Part shown: positions 22,826 to 33,795 of the stretch, piece after piece
How the letters are laid out: the number at the start of each line of letters is the position of its first letter
How positions within the stretch are numbered: the first letter of the stretch is position 1
Origin: Lojkania enalia
Taxonomy: Eukaryota; Ascomycota; Dothideomycetes; Pleosporales
Reading direction: 5' to 3'
Assembly: GCA_010094045.1 (NCBI GenBank)
Contig: ML986578.1
Location: forward strand, 868,001-932,000
Length of the DNA stretch: 64,000 nt
Notes under the pieces: model-generated
What the model was told of the DNA's origin: nothing
Seen by the model: the letters and a program-made list of their open reading frames with translations, nothing else
The model's database searches: none
Translations under genes and position numbers: made by a program

Positions 22826-23833
22826 CTACCTGTAGGAGGAAAGCTCCGAAGCATTGGGGTTGTATCCGGGGTTATGGCCACCAGTATGTTGAGGGGTTGC
22901 CAACTCAGTAGTATTCTGATAAGTAGCCTGGCTGACTGGGCTCACCGTCGCATCACGGTTAACTGGGTCTTGATAAGCTCCCGTAAACTGCTGATTGTAT
23001 GCTTGCTGGGGCTGCTGGGGCTGCTGAACATACACCGGCTGAGCGTACTGAGGCTGTGGATTAGGAGCACCAGAAACTGGTTGCTGCTGGAACTGATGCT
23101 GCGGTTTGTTCTCCATTACGACAGCTTGTCCACCATTGTTGGCGTAGGCTGGTGGTGCTCCTGCGGCTCCATCAACGCGCCTCTTATGAATATAAATAGA
23201 TACTATGATCAATCCAACTACCCAGAGGACGCTGAGATCCATTAGTTGTTTGATCAATATACTCAAGGGGGGGATATACTTACAATTCAACAGCAGCGAA
23301 GAACGCTCCAGCTGCCAAGCACCCATAAAAGGCCTTATAACTAAACCCATCATAGGAGGTAGAAGTCCAGTTCAGGTCGTAAAAGGACAATTCTCGCTTT
23401 CGGAAGCCCCAATCGCCAAGATCGTAGTAATCGCTGCTGTAGCTGTCGAATAAGGAGTTTGCGGTAGCCCACAGCCTGGCTAAGTCGGCGATGAGGCCGA
23501 GATCGACAATCCAGAAGATAACCATCCAGATATGTAGGCCAAGAACCACCCATGCGTTGTAGAGATGGTAAAAAGTGAGAGACGAGAGGAAGATGTAAAT
23601 GCACACTCCGAACGTACAGATACACTATTGTTACTTAGTAATGTTTTATAGTTATCATGCAGGTCACATACCACAACGAGAGCAAAAATCAGGTAGTCGT
23701 ATGCAATCCAATGAACCCCATAAGCACTAAGAGCTAAAATGAGAACGGCAAGAAATATTTCAACACCATGAAGGATGAGCGTCCAGCGAGGGACAGGGAG
23801 AACGGAGGCACGAGCAGTTGCTGCGTCAGCCAT
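22826..23833 (-). CDS. MARVEL-like four-TM protein with Q/P/Y-rich cytosolic tail
   Basis: Exons 23833-23672, 23624-23284 and 23231-22826 encode 302 residues, with introns of 47 and 52 nt. Four membrane segments are visible: residues 18-40 (LILHGVEIFLAVLILALSAY), about 45-70 across the first junction (LIFALVVV then CTFGVCIYIFL), about 75-105 (WVVLGLHIWMVIFWIVDLGL) and about 150-180 across the second junction (AAGAFFAAVEF then VLWVVGLIIVSIYI). A loop between the third and fourth segments is rich in Tyr, Asp and Ser. The spacing fits the fungal MARVEL-domain membrane protein class. The last 110 residues are a low-complexity tail of Gln, Pro, Tyr, Asn and Ala with QQPQQPQQ and repeated YQ/PY words; these resemble prion-like or ubiquitin-ligase (PY) docking tails, which is inference. 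Such proteins act at the plasma membrane or eisosome-like domains. No catalytic function is expected. Confidence 0.8.
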
Positions 23834-24657
23834 CTCGTATGAAGCGTATTAGATTAGGGTATTTAGTATGAAAAGAACAAAGCGGAAATGTTCAAAAGGA
23901 GGAGGCGAAAGGGGGACTCTTGTAGAAGGTCGAAAGTTAGATACTAGGAGATTCCACGACGTGGACTTTAGCGGTCTGTCCCTCTTTAAGGAGATTATGG
24001 TTACAGACTGGTCGAAGTGGGTTCTAAAATAACAATGAAGAGTAAAGCGTAGACGCCCGATGTCCGTCGTACTTCGTAAAGCCATCGCGCGATCTGATAG
24101 GCGAGAACTGGCCAAACTAACGATAATAGGATATGGCGTGTCTGAAAACTCTAGTGATCATCCCGCTGTTGTGTGGGATTGGGCATGGAGAAGCGAGGCT
24201 TCAGAAGCCCGACGAATAGGATGAAACTGTGGCTGGAATTGTGTGGCTCACAGTTATCGAGTAGCATGAGTCCGCCAGGAACAGCATGGAGTTCGGGGGC
24301 CTCATAATCTTGGCCAAACCGTAAAAAAGCTTGGCCGTGTCAATTTCGGAGTCAACAGGCGATGTTGGCTGAAATGAAGGCATCTCTTTTGCTCGAGAAT
24401 GAGGATCGACAATGCCGGGCTAAAATAAGCTGAAAGCGATACGAACGCCCACTGTTCAGCTGCAGCCCGGCTGAAGCAGAGTGAAATATTGAGTTGATTC
24501 AAATTAGCTATCACCCGATTTCACGACCTAGAGCCAGAGGTTCTTGTTTAACTGGGGCTTGGGCGAGAACGATCCACATTAAAACTCATTGTGGAAGCGG
24601 CTGTGTGTACGACCTGTTAAGCACGCGACTTTCTCTGTGGGACGTCTTAGGCCAAAG

Positions 24658-24672
24658 TTTTTTTTTTTTTTT
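24658..24672. repeat. Poly-T tract (T15)
   Basis: An uninterrupted run of 15 thymines within the gene-poor region. Confidence 0.9.
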
Positions 24673-25877
24673 GGTAACGGAACAACCCGCTCAGGAGGAC
24701 GGGCAGTTTTGGGGGCCGTTAGGCCAGCGAGAGAAAGGATGTCGGGTGTGGAAGAGGAGGCTCAAGAACGACTGGCTGGCGGCATTAATGGTCGCAGACG
24801 AACAAAGCTTGCGAGACTCTTTAGTTTAGTTTGTACAAGATGCACAACTGTTCGGATGGATTATGCCCCGATGGCAAGAAGTAACAAGCGAAAAGGGGTG
24901 TCGTCTCTTAGCGTTGGGAACTGTGGAGATTTGATTAAGGACGCAGGCGGAGAAGGTGGTAGCAGATGGAGAAACGCCTCAACAAGAGGGCATGTTAGCC
25001 ACGTAATAAGTGGATCCATTCTCACCTGCAGTCTCGCGGATCTTTGAAGGAATGCTACGTTTCGTATGAATTATCCTCGAACACGATGTCCAACTTCTAA
25101 GATGACAGTTCGCCTTATAATACGGAGTATTGCCGGTGAAATCGGCCTAGTCGGACGGGGCCTAGGGCCAACAGTAACTCATATTCCGCTCGCCTCCTCA
25201 CGACCTTTGCACATCCAACTTCTTTTCACCTTCAAAAAGTCTATCGGGAGTCCATCAGCTCTCGTTTATAGAATATAAGAAACGTGCGCACATTATTTTA
25301 CCGCTTTCGCGATCTCGCTTAACCCGGCCAGGCTATCTAGACCCGAGGAAATCGTAACATTACTGCATGCCGAGCTACAATTCCTCCCGGTTCCTCAGTT
25401 CAAGCAGATTGACCTCACGCATGCGGCGGACCCGCGCAAATTTCAGACCCCGTTCAATCCGTGACATTTGCACGTTGTCCGGTCTAAACCCACAATTCAT
25501 GAGCTTAATACCTTCCTTGGGCTGTCCGCTACTTAGAATCCTTTGCGGTATGAGAATGATCTGACAGGTAGCGCATTGATGTGTCACTCAAGTTCATATT
25601 AATTCGGGTCGAATGCTGCGAACACACACCACCGAAAGGGCAAAAGCTAGGATACGTACGGGTCTGACGCCCTCGGACATTGCTATGCTCTTGTCATTTC
25701 TCATTCTTTCGTGTCATACCGATGTTCCAGGTAATATCAATAAAAACAGTCTGTCGATTTTATGTGGTAATGCGCTCTTTGGTCGAATATGCATCTCGCC
25801 ATCTCGCAGCTACGTCCGGCCTCAGAAACTAGCAGCTTTAATTATTCTCTTTCCTCCTTCCCCGAAAAGAAAATAAG

Positions 25878-25904
25878 AATAATAATAATAATAATAATAA
25901 TAAT
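25878..25904. repeat. (AAT)9 microsatellite
   Basis: Nine perfect AAT units, continuing into further AT-rich sequence. This would be useful as a length-polymorphic strain marker. Confidence 0.95.
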
Positions 25905-27115
25905 TAATAAAACTATACCTACATCTGCTCATCTACGATTTTTTTTTTTAAGACCTTGATCGCTTAGACTTTGATCATCCTCCGCCTGACGCTCTAGATC
26001 ACCCCTCTAGCTAATTAGCTAGTGACGTATCAGTTCTACTGAGATGCAGCAAGTGTGGTCCCTTTCATCCTTTGTGCTAGGGATCGCGCCGAGTTGGAAG
26101 ATTAATCATTGTCACCCAGTTTACTACTAACCCGCCAGTTACTTACTTATGTTTAGTTGCAATGGCCGGGCTTATTCGGAACTCATTAACAACCATAGGT
26201 CGTTAGTGAGAACATTTATTACACTTATGAGGTATTTCCCGAAAATTGAATTCCGGTGGTGCTACTGCATTCTACGATCCGGTTAATCTTGCGCCAGCGT
26301 TCCGGCACTAACGGGTCGTTTCTTTGCATACCACTTCAATACGGTTATTACAATAGCTGGGGATCAGAGGCTCACAAGCATTTTCGGCCGCCATCCGTAG
26401 CCCAGACCTTCAATAATTTAGCAACATCCACCTAGGTCTGCGACATCATCCAATCTCTTAAGGGCGAAGTATTTTCGGGATCAAAATAGAAATTACTTTT
26501 GTGAACTATCGCAACCTTGTACAGCCGTTTCTGTTAGGCGAAATTGGAGCAGAGTTGAATGACCTAGATATTGTGAATGTCAGAGTGTTTGAATCACTAC
26601 TACATCTCTACTAAGTGCTCGCTATTCATATATTACTAACACGATGCTACCATGATGCAAGCTCGCCATGACTTCAGTAATGACCCGGCAGCCGTTGGCT
26701 ATGTCTCGGTATGGGGCACCTGCATTTGCGAATACGGATTCTTAAACCGAGTGGATTCCGGATGTTGGTTGTTTCTATTACCTACAGTACCTTTCATGTC
26801 CTTTAGGGTTTCTATAGCCTTTTCGTCTCAGAAATGATGTCTGTGGGTCACAATATCACAAAGTCACCAACTCCGCTTCCATGCCGACTAGCCGAGACTG
26901 CAGCATGTCGTATTGCGTCCCTAGTCATATAGAGTCGGCAAATTCGAGAGCTCAGCTTATGATGCTCTCTTCTCTAAGAAGCGATGCGAGGACCGAAGAT
27001 GTATTGGAATGACTGTCAATTCCGAAGGATTTCCAAGATGGGATGACTTCTTATTGCGCCCACAGCTCAGCCAGCACAGGCCATGGAGTCCAAATTAAGT
27101 TCCAGAGGTTGGCAA

Positions 27116-27123
27116 TATATAAA
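27116..27123 (+). promoter_or_regulatory. TATA box of the secreted-protein gene
   Basis: TATATAAA lies 64 bp upstream of the ATG at 27187. This spacing supports that ATG as the start rather than any codon further upstream, because a transcript starting about 30 bp after the box would not include the upstream in-frame region. Confidence 0.6.
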
Positions 27124-27186
27124 GGTCAGTATGCTCCTCGAGCAAGCCACCAAGAATTAAATTATCCTTTCAAGAGCTTAGATAGC

Positions 27187-28917
27187 ATGTCCTTCTCTCG
27201 CTACTTCGTTCAACTTCTCTTAGTGCCGGCTACGGCCCTCGCTATAACGTCTGAAGAGGCTAGTCTTATTGCTTGGAAAGCTTATGGGAAGCTCATCCAG
27301 CAGTATATAACTGCCAATGCCCCTATCACACAGGGAACTGATTTCATTTATGTCGTCCCCCCAACCTCTCAATTTATACGGGGCGGCACACCGTGCCCCG
27401 AATCGGTTACCAATTTCGAGCTGTGTAAGCCCACAATATCTAGTATGATATTACTCTGCTGACAGTTTGTAGACAACTTTGTCGACCCTCTTCAAAGCAC
27501 CGAAAACCCGTTGCTTGGCACCGATGGACCTTCATATTGCCAGAGCCTCGAGACGTGAGTCGCGGAAATTATTCCTCACATTGTTATAGTGTCGGGAGGA
27601 GATATGAATATATTCATAGTGTCCACAACTATAGAAAGTTACGCTGACTTGACTAGATATTTGCGATCTGTTGCCATTTTGGACAAGGAACTAACCGATG
27701 AGCAGAAGGCAAAAGTGGGCCGACTCAATCAAACGCTGACAGAGGCTATAGACAACTTCCGCAGAAAGAAGAGGGAATCTTTCAATGCGTGGAGGATAGA
27801 TGAAGTAGCCCAGTATTTCAACCAGAGCTTCCAAAGTTGGGTTGCCGACAATGATCCCCAATACGCAAATTATGAAGCAGCTCAGATCAATGCCGATGCC
27901 ACATACAATAATTATCTATTGAGTATATATGGCTCCAAATACGAACTCCTCCAACAACAGCGCACCAATATTAATAACAAAGCTCAGCAAGAATTGGGCC
28001 CATTTCCTGGGTATGTAATTGATTTCTTTTAGTTAATTCTTTTCTTCATCCATGGGCTTAGGAGGCGAAATTCGACTCACAATTTCTGAATAAGCCCGTG
28101 TCCAAACGAAACCTACGTGGTGCACCACCGTCATCCAGGTACAGTCGCTAATTGCACCGATAGCTACAATATGCCAGTGTACCCCTCGAGTCCCAACTAT
28201 GCAGTTAGCATAAAGCCTTTCGTCAAGAACGAAATTAATGACTTTGTCGCATATCGCCCAGCCTACACTCTAGGTGGTTACGAAAATACGTGTGATGCCT
28301 ACTTCCAAGGGACCGCAGGAATCACCACTCTGCAATGGAGCCTAAAGAATGTCGATGGTCATGATTGGAGCTCGCTTGGCTATACTAAGCGAGTTACGAA
28401 ATATGGGGGCGGGTTCTGGAGTATCTTAGGGGCGAGCAAGACAGGCACGAGCGAGGTTACCGAGTTCAATTCATGGAGTGGTGACTGGCAACAGGACGTA
28501 AAGATCACATTTTCCATGAAAGGAGCCCCAACTCTTGTCCCAATCAATGCTGGGTTCTGGGATGTTGGGGCCGTAAGGAAAACTTATCCCAATCTCCGAG
28601 TTGGAGAGAAGGATGACCTTGCCGGCAAGGTTCGTCTGACCCATGCCTTGGTTGCGTATCAAATTGGCTTGACGATCGAGTTTACCAATTTGGAGACCTG
28701 GAAAAATGTGAGCCAGTTCATCGAAACTGGAAAGAAAAGCACCGGCGGGGGCCTTAGGATTTTCGGATTCAGCTTTGGTGGCAGCAGAGGTGGCTCATAC
28801 TCCTACAAGATGGATGACTTGAAGACCAAGTCTACCACCAGTGGTGGTGTAATCACCATCCCTCAAACGCCCGAGGGCTCCATCTTCTTGCTCGGTGCAA
28901 GGGGCAAAGCATTGTAA
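27187..28917 (+). CDS. Secreted protein of unrecognised family, 504 aa
   Basis: Exons 27187-27424, 27473-27554, 27639-28010 and 28095-28917 join in frame to 504 residues, with introns of 48, 84 and 84 nt. Intron 2 uses the less usual acceptor ...AAAG. The N-terminus is a clear signal peptide (basic start, YFVQLLLVPATALA, cleavage after Ala near residue 19). Residues 20-110 contain a few cysteines and a short conserved-looking region. Residues 110-230 are a highly charged helical or coiled-coil region (ILDKELTDEQKAKVGRLNQ; QQQRTNINNKAQQELG). The second half is aromatic and beta-like, with cysteines near CPNETY and NTCDAYF, a lysine-rich LKTKSTTSGG segment and glycine-rich runs (GGGLRIFGFSFGGSRGG) close to the C-terminus. 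Helical plus beta architecture with a glycine-rich end is seen in some pore-forming and insecticidal-type proteins, but I see no diagnostic motif. The function is unknown; an effector, antibiosis or cell-wall role would be guesses. Confidence 0.75.
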
Positions 28918-29444
28918 CTTGGGAGAATTGCCGAAGCGTTAAGGGCGTGGTATGCTTTGAGGCAAGGATTGACACCTGTCTTGTATCTATCATTATTATC
29001 TCTCGTTGATCTATTTTGATGATGGTTTGGAGTACACATGACAGCCAAAAAAAATCAATTCTTAAGTGCAAGAAAGTGTCCCTGCAAAGCTTGGCATCAC
29101 GTGTCAAAGTACACTCATCTCAGATCTACAAAAGGTATGGGACCCTGCGATCCTCTAATTGGGCTAGGTTTTTGCCTCGTTATTATTGCAACCAGCAGAT
29201 CCCTGTACTCGATGGTCGTTCATGATCAGAGCGACCGAACCTAAGTCCCGGTTCTGCCGCCTGCGGAGTGACGTATGCGAATCGAGCTCAGGGAAATATA
29301 ATCGACCACCCCGTTTTTTACCCATGCCATGATCTGCAGCTCGTCTATGCATGAATACTTCCTCTCTGTGCATCTCCCAAATAGACCTCTGGCGTTTTCA
29401 CCCATCGTGATAGATTACAAGTAGCGACCACTTTCACCGAAAAC
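28918..29444. other. Intergenic region
   Basis: The 3' flank of the secreted-protein gene and upstream of the glycine-zipper gene. No TATA box or gene is recognised. Confidence 0.45.
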
Positions 29445-30997
29445 ATGTCAGGCATTGAGGAACTCAAGAAGCAGAACACTACGCTACAAGGCATGTAAAC
29501 ATCATCGTCGCCACAGTTCACTATATAAAGATATTGAAAAATAAAAACACGTCAAGCTCGTTTCACATTGAGCATTTTATTCATTCATACTAACTTTTCT
29601 TGGTTTCAGGAAACGTGGCAAATGTATCCAATATGGCCCAGGGAGCTCGACAATCCCAAAAAAAACCAACAGAAACTCCTACAAATTCAACGATAACATC
29701 ATCAAAAACGAGTACAGTAAAAAAGACTACACCAACAACGAGTGCCTCCTCTACCGCGAAAAGCACAGCAACACCTGTCAAGAAGGCGCCCGCGAAACTG
29801 AACTCGGCCAGCTCCGCTGCCCAAAAGAGTCCAATCGCGAAGACAACTCCTACCCGGACGCCTATAGGCACGAAGAAGCCACTTCCTGTGGCTTCAAATA
29901 AAGTAGCTACCCCCGTAACATCCAACGCTTCCACATCAAGCCTGGTCAAACAAACCCCAGTTGCACCATCCAAAACTACGAACAGTGAAGCCTCAAAGAC
30001 TAGCACACGCACTCCCATTGGCACAAAGAAGTCCTTGCCGACTTCGACAGATTCTAATAAAAATTCACCAAATCTCAAGAATGCTGCCGTCACCGGCTTG
30101 AAAATGACATCCGCTAAGACGACTGCAGGACCAGCACCGGCCAAAAAGGCCCCAGCTAAACTCGCAAGCGCAAATAGTTCAAGACCCCCTCCCACTCAAG
30201 CCAACAAGACGACCCCTGCAGCAGCCCAAACGAAGAAACCTGGCGTCATTAGCCAAGGAGCGAATGCGGTTACTGGCGCAACAAACAAAGGTTCGTCAAA
30301 TCCATTCTATGCTACAAAACATTCATTAACGGATTCCGTTTTCTACAGGTGTAGGACTCACAACCGGAGGGTTGAACACCGTCGCAGACTCTGCAACCGC
30401 TGGCGTGAATTCGACCGTGAACGGCATAACTGGAACTGCTGGAAAGGGACTTGATAAGCTTCCTGCAGGCGTCGGTAAGCCGGTTAAGCATGTCACAGAT
30501 AATGTAGGCAACATAGCTACGGGAGCTACGGATAATTTATATTATACGACTGGAGCCGCGACCAAAGGGCTACAAGGTACGGTGAGTAAGACAACTGGTG
30601 CTCTTGGACAAGGTGACGTTAAGGGAATGGTCGGTGGACTGGGTAGTGGGGTGGGGAACACTGTTGGTGGGGTGGGGAAGGTGAGTGCACACTCCTCTAC
30701 ATTTCATATCATAGCCACTAACTAGACTAGGGTGTCGGTAATACAGTCGGCGGTGCCGTTGGCGGAGTAGGCAAAACTGTAGGAGGACCTGTAGGGGATG
30801 TCGTTAGTGGAGTCGGCAAAGGTGCCAGTGACGCGATTGGAGGCATAACCGGCGGATTAGGGGATGGTGTCGGAAAGCTAGGAAAGGGTGATTTGGTTGG
30901 AGGGTTGGGAAGCACCGTCGGTGGTGTACAGAAAGGTGTTGGGGGTCTTTTAGGAGGCATAGTTGGTGGCACGCAGGGGGGGAATGAGGAGGAGTAA
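29445..30997 (+). CDS. Lysine/threonine-rich protein with glycine-zipper repeat C-terminus, 441 aa
   Basis: Exons 29445-29490, 29610-30290, 30349-30680 and 30731-30997 join in frame to 441 residues. The first exon encodes a charged start (MSGIEELKKQNTTLQ) that looks like a short coiled coil. Its junction works only with a GC donor (AAG|GCATGT) and the TTTCAG acceptor at 29609; that intron has a perfect TACTAAC branch site. Residues 16-240 are low-complexity Lys, Thr, Ala, Pro and Ser, with internal duplications: RTPIGTKKPLP and RTPIGTKKSLP, KKAPAKLNSAS and KKAPAKLASANS. Residues 240-440 are a glycine-zipper region in which words such as GVGNTVGG, GGVGKTVGG and GGLGSGVG recur every 8-12 residues, ending GGNEEE. 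This resembles amphiphilic LEA-like or membrane-inserting glycine-zipper proteins. A second GTAAGT at 30994 overlaps the stop, so another 3' exon is possible. I do not recognise the family. Confidence 0.72.
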
Positions 30998-31287
30998 GTT
31001 CCATGACTCTCGAAACAAACATGCTGTAAGCTCCGTAGTAGTGTGATACCGTTTTGGCATGATATTCTAAGTAAGAAGCTGACTCGAATCTCCTTATTTT
31101 AGTGGATCACAACGATCGTTCTCTTCAGGGTGGACAATGGTTTAGTGATATATTTTTTTTTTTTTGATTTTTCTATGGTATAATGTCTGGCCAAGCACAG
31201 TATGAAGTAATACAGTCATAAAATATTATTCTTTTCCGCCCCCATCCAGTACCATGGCTAAAATGCTTTGCTCGATGGAAAGAAGTC
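30998..31287. other. Convergent intergenic region
   Basis: About 290 bp between the glycine-zipper gene and the dioxygenase stop, with a T-run (about 14 T) near 31151. It probably holds both 3' processing signals. Confidence 0.4.
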
Positions 31288-32468
31288 TCACACTTCCGGG
31301 CCAAGTGGAGGTGAGCTTGCTGCCATGTTGCATTGTCTGAAGATACGTACCTCTTCCGGCAGGAAGCTACCGGTGACAGTATGCAACACACCGTGGTTAT
31401 TGAAGATAGCAAGGTCTCCCTCTTCCCAGTCTATCGCAAAGACTAATTCAGGCGCGATACCAGGCCTCTGCATCCGGTGCACAATCTCGCGAACCTCTTT
31501 AAGGTCATCGATGACAGTGCCATCTGCGCGAATGAGTTTCTGCACAGCGCTGGGGTGGATTTGCAGAGCAAGCTGGCCAGTTACTGGGTTCTTCCAACAC
31601 ATTGGGAGGACCTTAATCTTCGATTCGTCAATTGGTGGGAGTTCCGAGTAGTCGAGCTCCAAACCATCGGATTCTATGCCCAGGCCATCAGATCTAGAGC
31701 GGGATGAAGACATCCAGATGTACGGGTGAGGGGCATACTGAACTTTGGTAGTCCGAGCAAACTCCTTGTCCTCTTCAGATAGGAGATCGTACATCTTGTA
31801 AGAGCTAACAAAGGCAGTGCTGCCACGAGGTACTTGAAGCTTGTCGCCAGTGCCGTCATCGTAGCGCAATGTCTGATATCTGGTCTTCGGGACTTTGACG
31901 GCCATGAGCGAAGTTACCCTTGGGGGTTCCAAGTCGTAAAGAGCAGCGTCGATATGCCATCGATAGAATCGAGTGTTATCTCGGTCATCTTCAGGGCCAA
32001 TAGCAATTTTGTGGAAGGCCTTATGGTGAGGGTGTTTCAATTTGATATTCTCAAGGCCTTCGAAGGAAGCTACAGAACCATTGCCGATGACTTGGACTTG
32101 AGGTTGATGAGGGATGGTCTTCAGGTCTGGGTGGAGGACTGATCGCTTGGCGTCGAGGGTCTTGCCATGGCCATATCCCGTTGCTGGTGGATCGAAGAGG
32201 CGAGTGAGCTCATATTGGGAACGTGGTGAGAGGGGTAATTGGTTCTTAAATAGTACGACGTTATTCTCGTAGAGCGCCTTTCGGATCACTTCGAAATCGG
32301 CGTCTAGTTTGCGATCAGCTTAAGAGTTTAAGATAAGCCTGGATATGTTTTAGTACCTGAGACGTTCTCAAGGTTAGCACCTCGGATCTCAGCTCCAATA
32401 TCATATGTGGATCCCGCAGGGGCCTGGATCTTGTGCACAGTAATGGAGTTGGCGGTGGAATGAGGCAT
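31288..32468 (-). CDS. xanA: Alpha-ketoglutarate-dependent xanthine dioxygenase (XanA-type, TfdA/TauD family)
   Basis: Non-heme Fe(II) enzyme of the TfdA/TauD family. The fungal XanA branch hydroxylates xanthine to urate using alpha-ketoglutarate and O2, releasing succinate and CO2, and so opens purines as a nitrogen source. Exons 32468-32357 and 32303-31288 encode 375 residues, the usual length. The Fe ligands are visible: H154 and D156 in RFYRWHIDAALYD, and the distal His in FNNHGVLHTVTGS near residue 350; the EVRIFRQCN arginine close to the end fits the alpha-ketoglutarate carboxylate site. XanA-branch blocks include ATGYGHGKTLDAKRSVLHPD, IPHQPQVQVIGNG, and LPMCWKNPVTGQLALQIHPS. All key residues are present, so it should be active. 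It is not next to other purine-catabolism genes here. A related TfdA member acting on another substrate cannot be fully excluded, but the match is to the xanthine subgroup as I recall it. Confidence 0.85.
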
Positions 32469-33795
32469 GACTTCAAGGTAGCACAAATTATGTTGGCGGA
32501 AGTATTTCGATTGGATATTTGCTTCTTGTTTGGGGGTTCTGAAGGAGGCTCCTCATTGTGTTGGAGTACATAGACCTATATATTTACTGTCGCCAGTAGT
32601 CTCTGAAAAAATGTTGCCCCCAATGAGAGCGGAGGCAACCGACGATAAGCAGCTACCAGAATCTTCGCTTGAAAGACCAATGAACGGCCGGAAGGGCCGC
32701 GGTATAACCGCGGCATGCCGATTCCTACGTAACTTCTAGTAAGCAATTCGGCGGGAAGCGAAATTCTTTATGTATCGCAGTTTACCGGGGTCGGAGTTTT
32801 GAGGCAAGATAATTCTTGTCACTATTGCATGGCATGGGGCTGTGCCTCAGACGGGGCCGGCCCGATTTCTCGACACCACGCATCGTCTCGGGCAGAGGAA
32901 AAACCCTCAAAATTCTACCTGGTCTTGATACACAGCCACAAATTACGCGACGCCACTAATATCGACTTCCATCAGAATATAATATCTTGCCCCTTCAGCA
33001 TATCCGAGAAGCACTAATTTGCGGAAGCATAGACAGCATCTATGGTCGAGCTCGAGACAGCGGCAGATAAATGACATACTTGAGAAAATGCTGTATATTA
33101 ATAATTACAGACACACGAAGCTCTTCTAGTGAAGGAAACACATCTATTAGGCCGGCTTTCTACAACCGGCTAAGTCGGCCTTGTTGTTGCCTCAGGATTG
33201 CTGTGCCGCGGAATAGTTCCCCCGAATATAAAACAACAACATCGAATCCCACCGCCTAGATTCATCGCATTCGAGACATTCAGCATGCAAGACTAGTCAT
33301 ACTTCAAAGACCGGGACCCCCTGCAGAGTGGGTACATGGTTGCCCACTAAACAGCCCTACCGAAGCGGTCTCGTGTGTTACTCCATCCAGTCATGCATCA
33401 ACAAACACTGTCGTCATTGAAGACAGAAAACAACAGAACAAATACAGCTATAGTTCGTGGAGAAGTCATGTTACTATAAAATTGTTACGTTTTTAGAGTG
33501 GTGGTGATAACTAAGCTTAACTATAAGTATCGCAACATCCCTTTACCAAACGTTTCCTGTGACGAATTTCTTCCGAGATGCTGTGCCGCTTGAGCTGCCC
33601 AAAGCCCGGCGGTTAGTCCTGTTATCATATCTCTTTCTGCATGGTTTAGCATCCTACTCCTTGGTGAGGCGAGTACGATTTGGGGGCTAGCACCTAAGAT
33701 GAAATTGTTGATAGTCTCTTGCACTGCGCCCTGTATGTCTTGAATCTCGCCACTAGTGTACAATCATTTTATTTCACTTTTTTCTCTCATACACT
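32469..33795. other. Intergenic region with one possible gene fragment
   Basis: Upstream of the dioxygenase and upstream of the cell-wall-sensor-like gene. On the minus strand, 33756-33521 is open and protein-like (QETINNFILGASPQIVLASP; HAERDMITGLTAGLWAAQAA) and begins just after a CACTAG that could be a splice acceptor, but no upstream exon is found before the divergent gene. It may be an orphaned last exon of a lost gene. Confidence 0.35.
33521..33756 (-). pseudogene. Possible orphan 3' exon fragment
   Basis: About 78 codons on the minus strand with balanced composition, a downstream TAG/TAA-rich flank and a CTAG acceptor at its 5' edge. No ATG lies in frame before it. The divergent gene at 33796 leaves only 40 bp for any upstream part, so if it was ever a gene it is truncated. 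Unrecognised. Confidence 0.2.

Larger units (their letters stand above)
23834..27110. other. Long gene-poor AT-rich region
   Basis: More than 3 kb without a gene I can support. It contains a T15 run at 24658-24672, an (AAT)9 microsatellite at 25878-25904, and several short frames without ATG starts or splice logic. A minus-strand frame near 25587-25375 (MSRIERGLKFARVRRMREVN) has a protein-like composition and may be a remnant. The composition and the absence of genes suggest decayed repeats, but I cannot name an element family. Confidence 0.45.

Noticed and set aside
27043..27186. A longer N-terminus for the secreted 504-aa protein
   Set aside because: It has no ATG nearer than the non-canonical upstream codon, the TATA box lies inside it, and the ATG at 27187 gives a standard signal peptide.
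29590..30195. A 201-codon minus-strand open frame, hydrophobic and Val/Phe-rich
   Set aside because: It is the antisense of the low-complexity Lys/Thr exon of the glycine-zipper gene, which has proper splice sites; the composition follows from that repeat.
33236..33265. TCGAATCCC-like word suggesting a tRNA B box
   Set aside because: No A box at the right distance and no foldable acceptor stem; not a tRNA.
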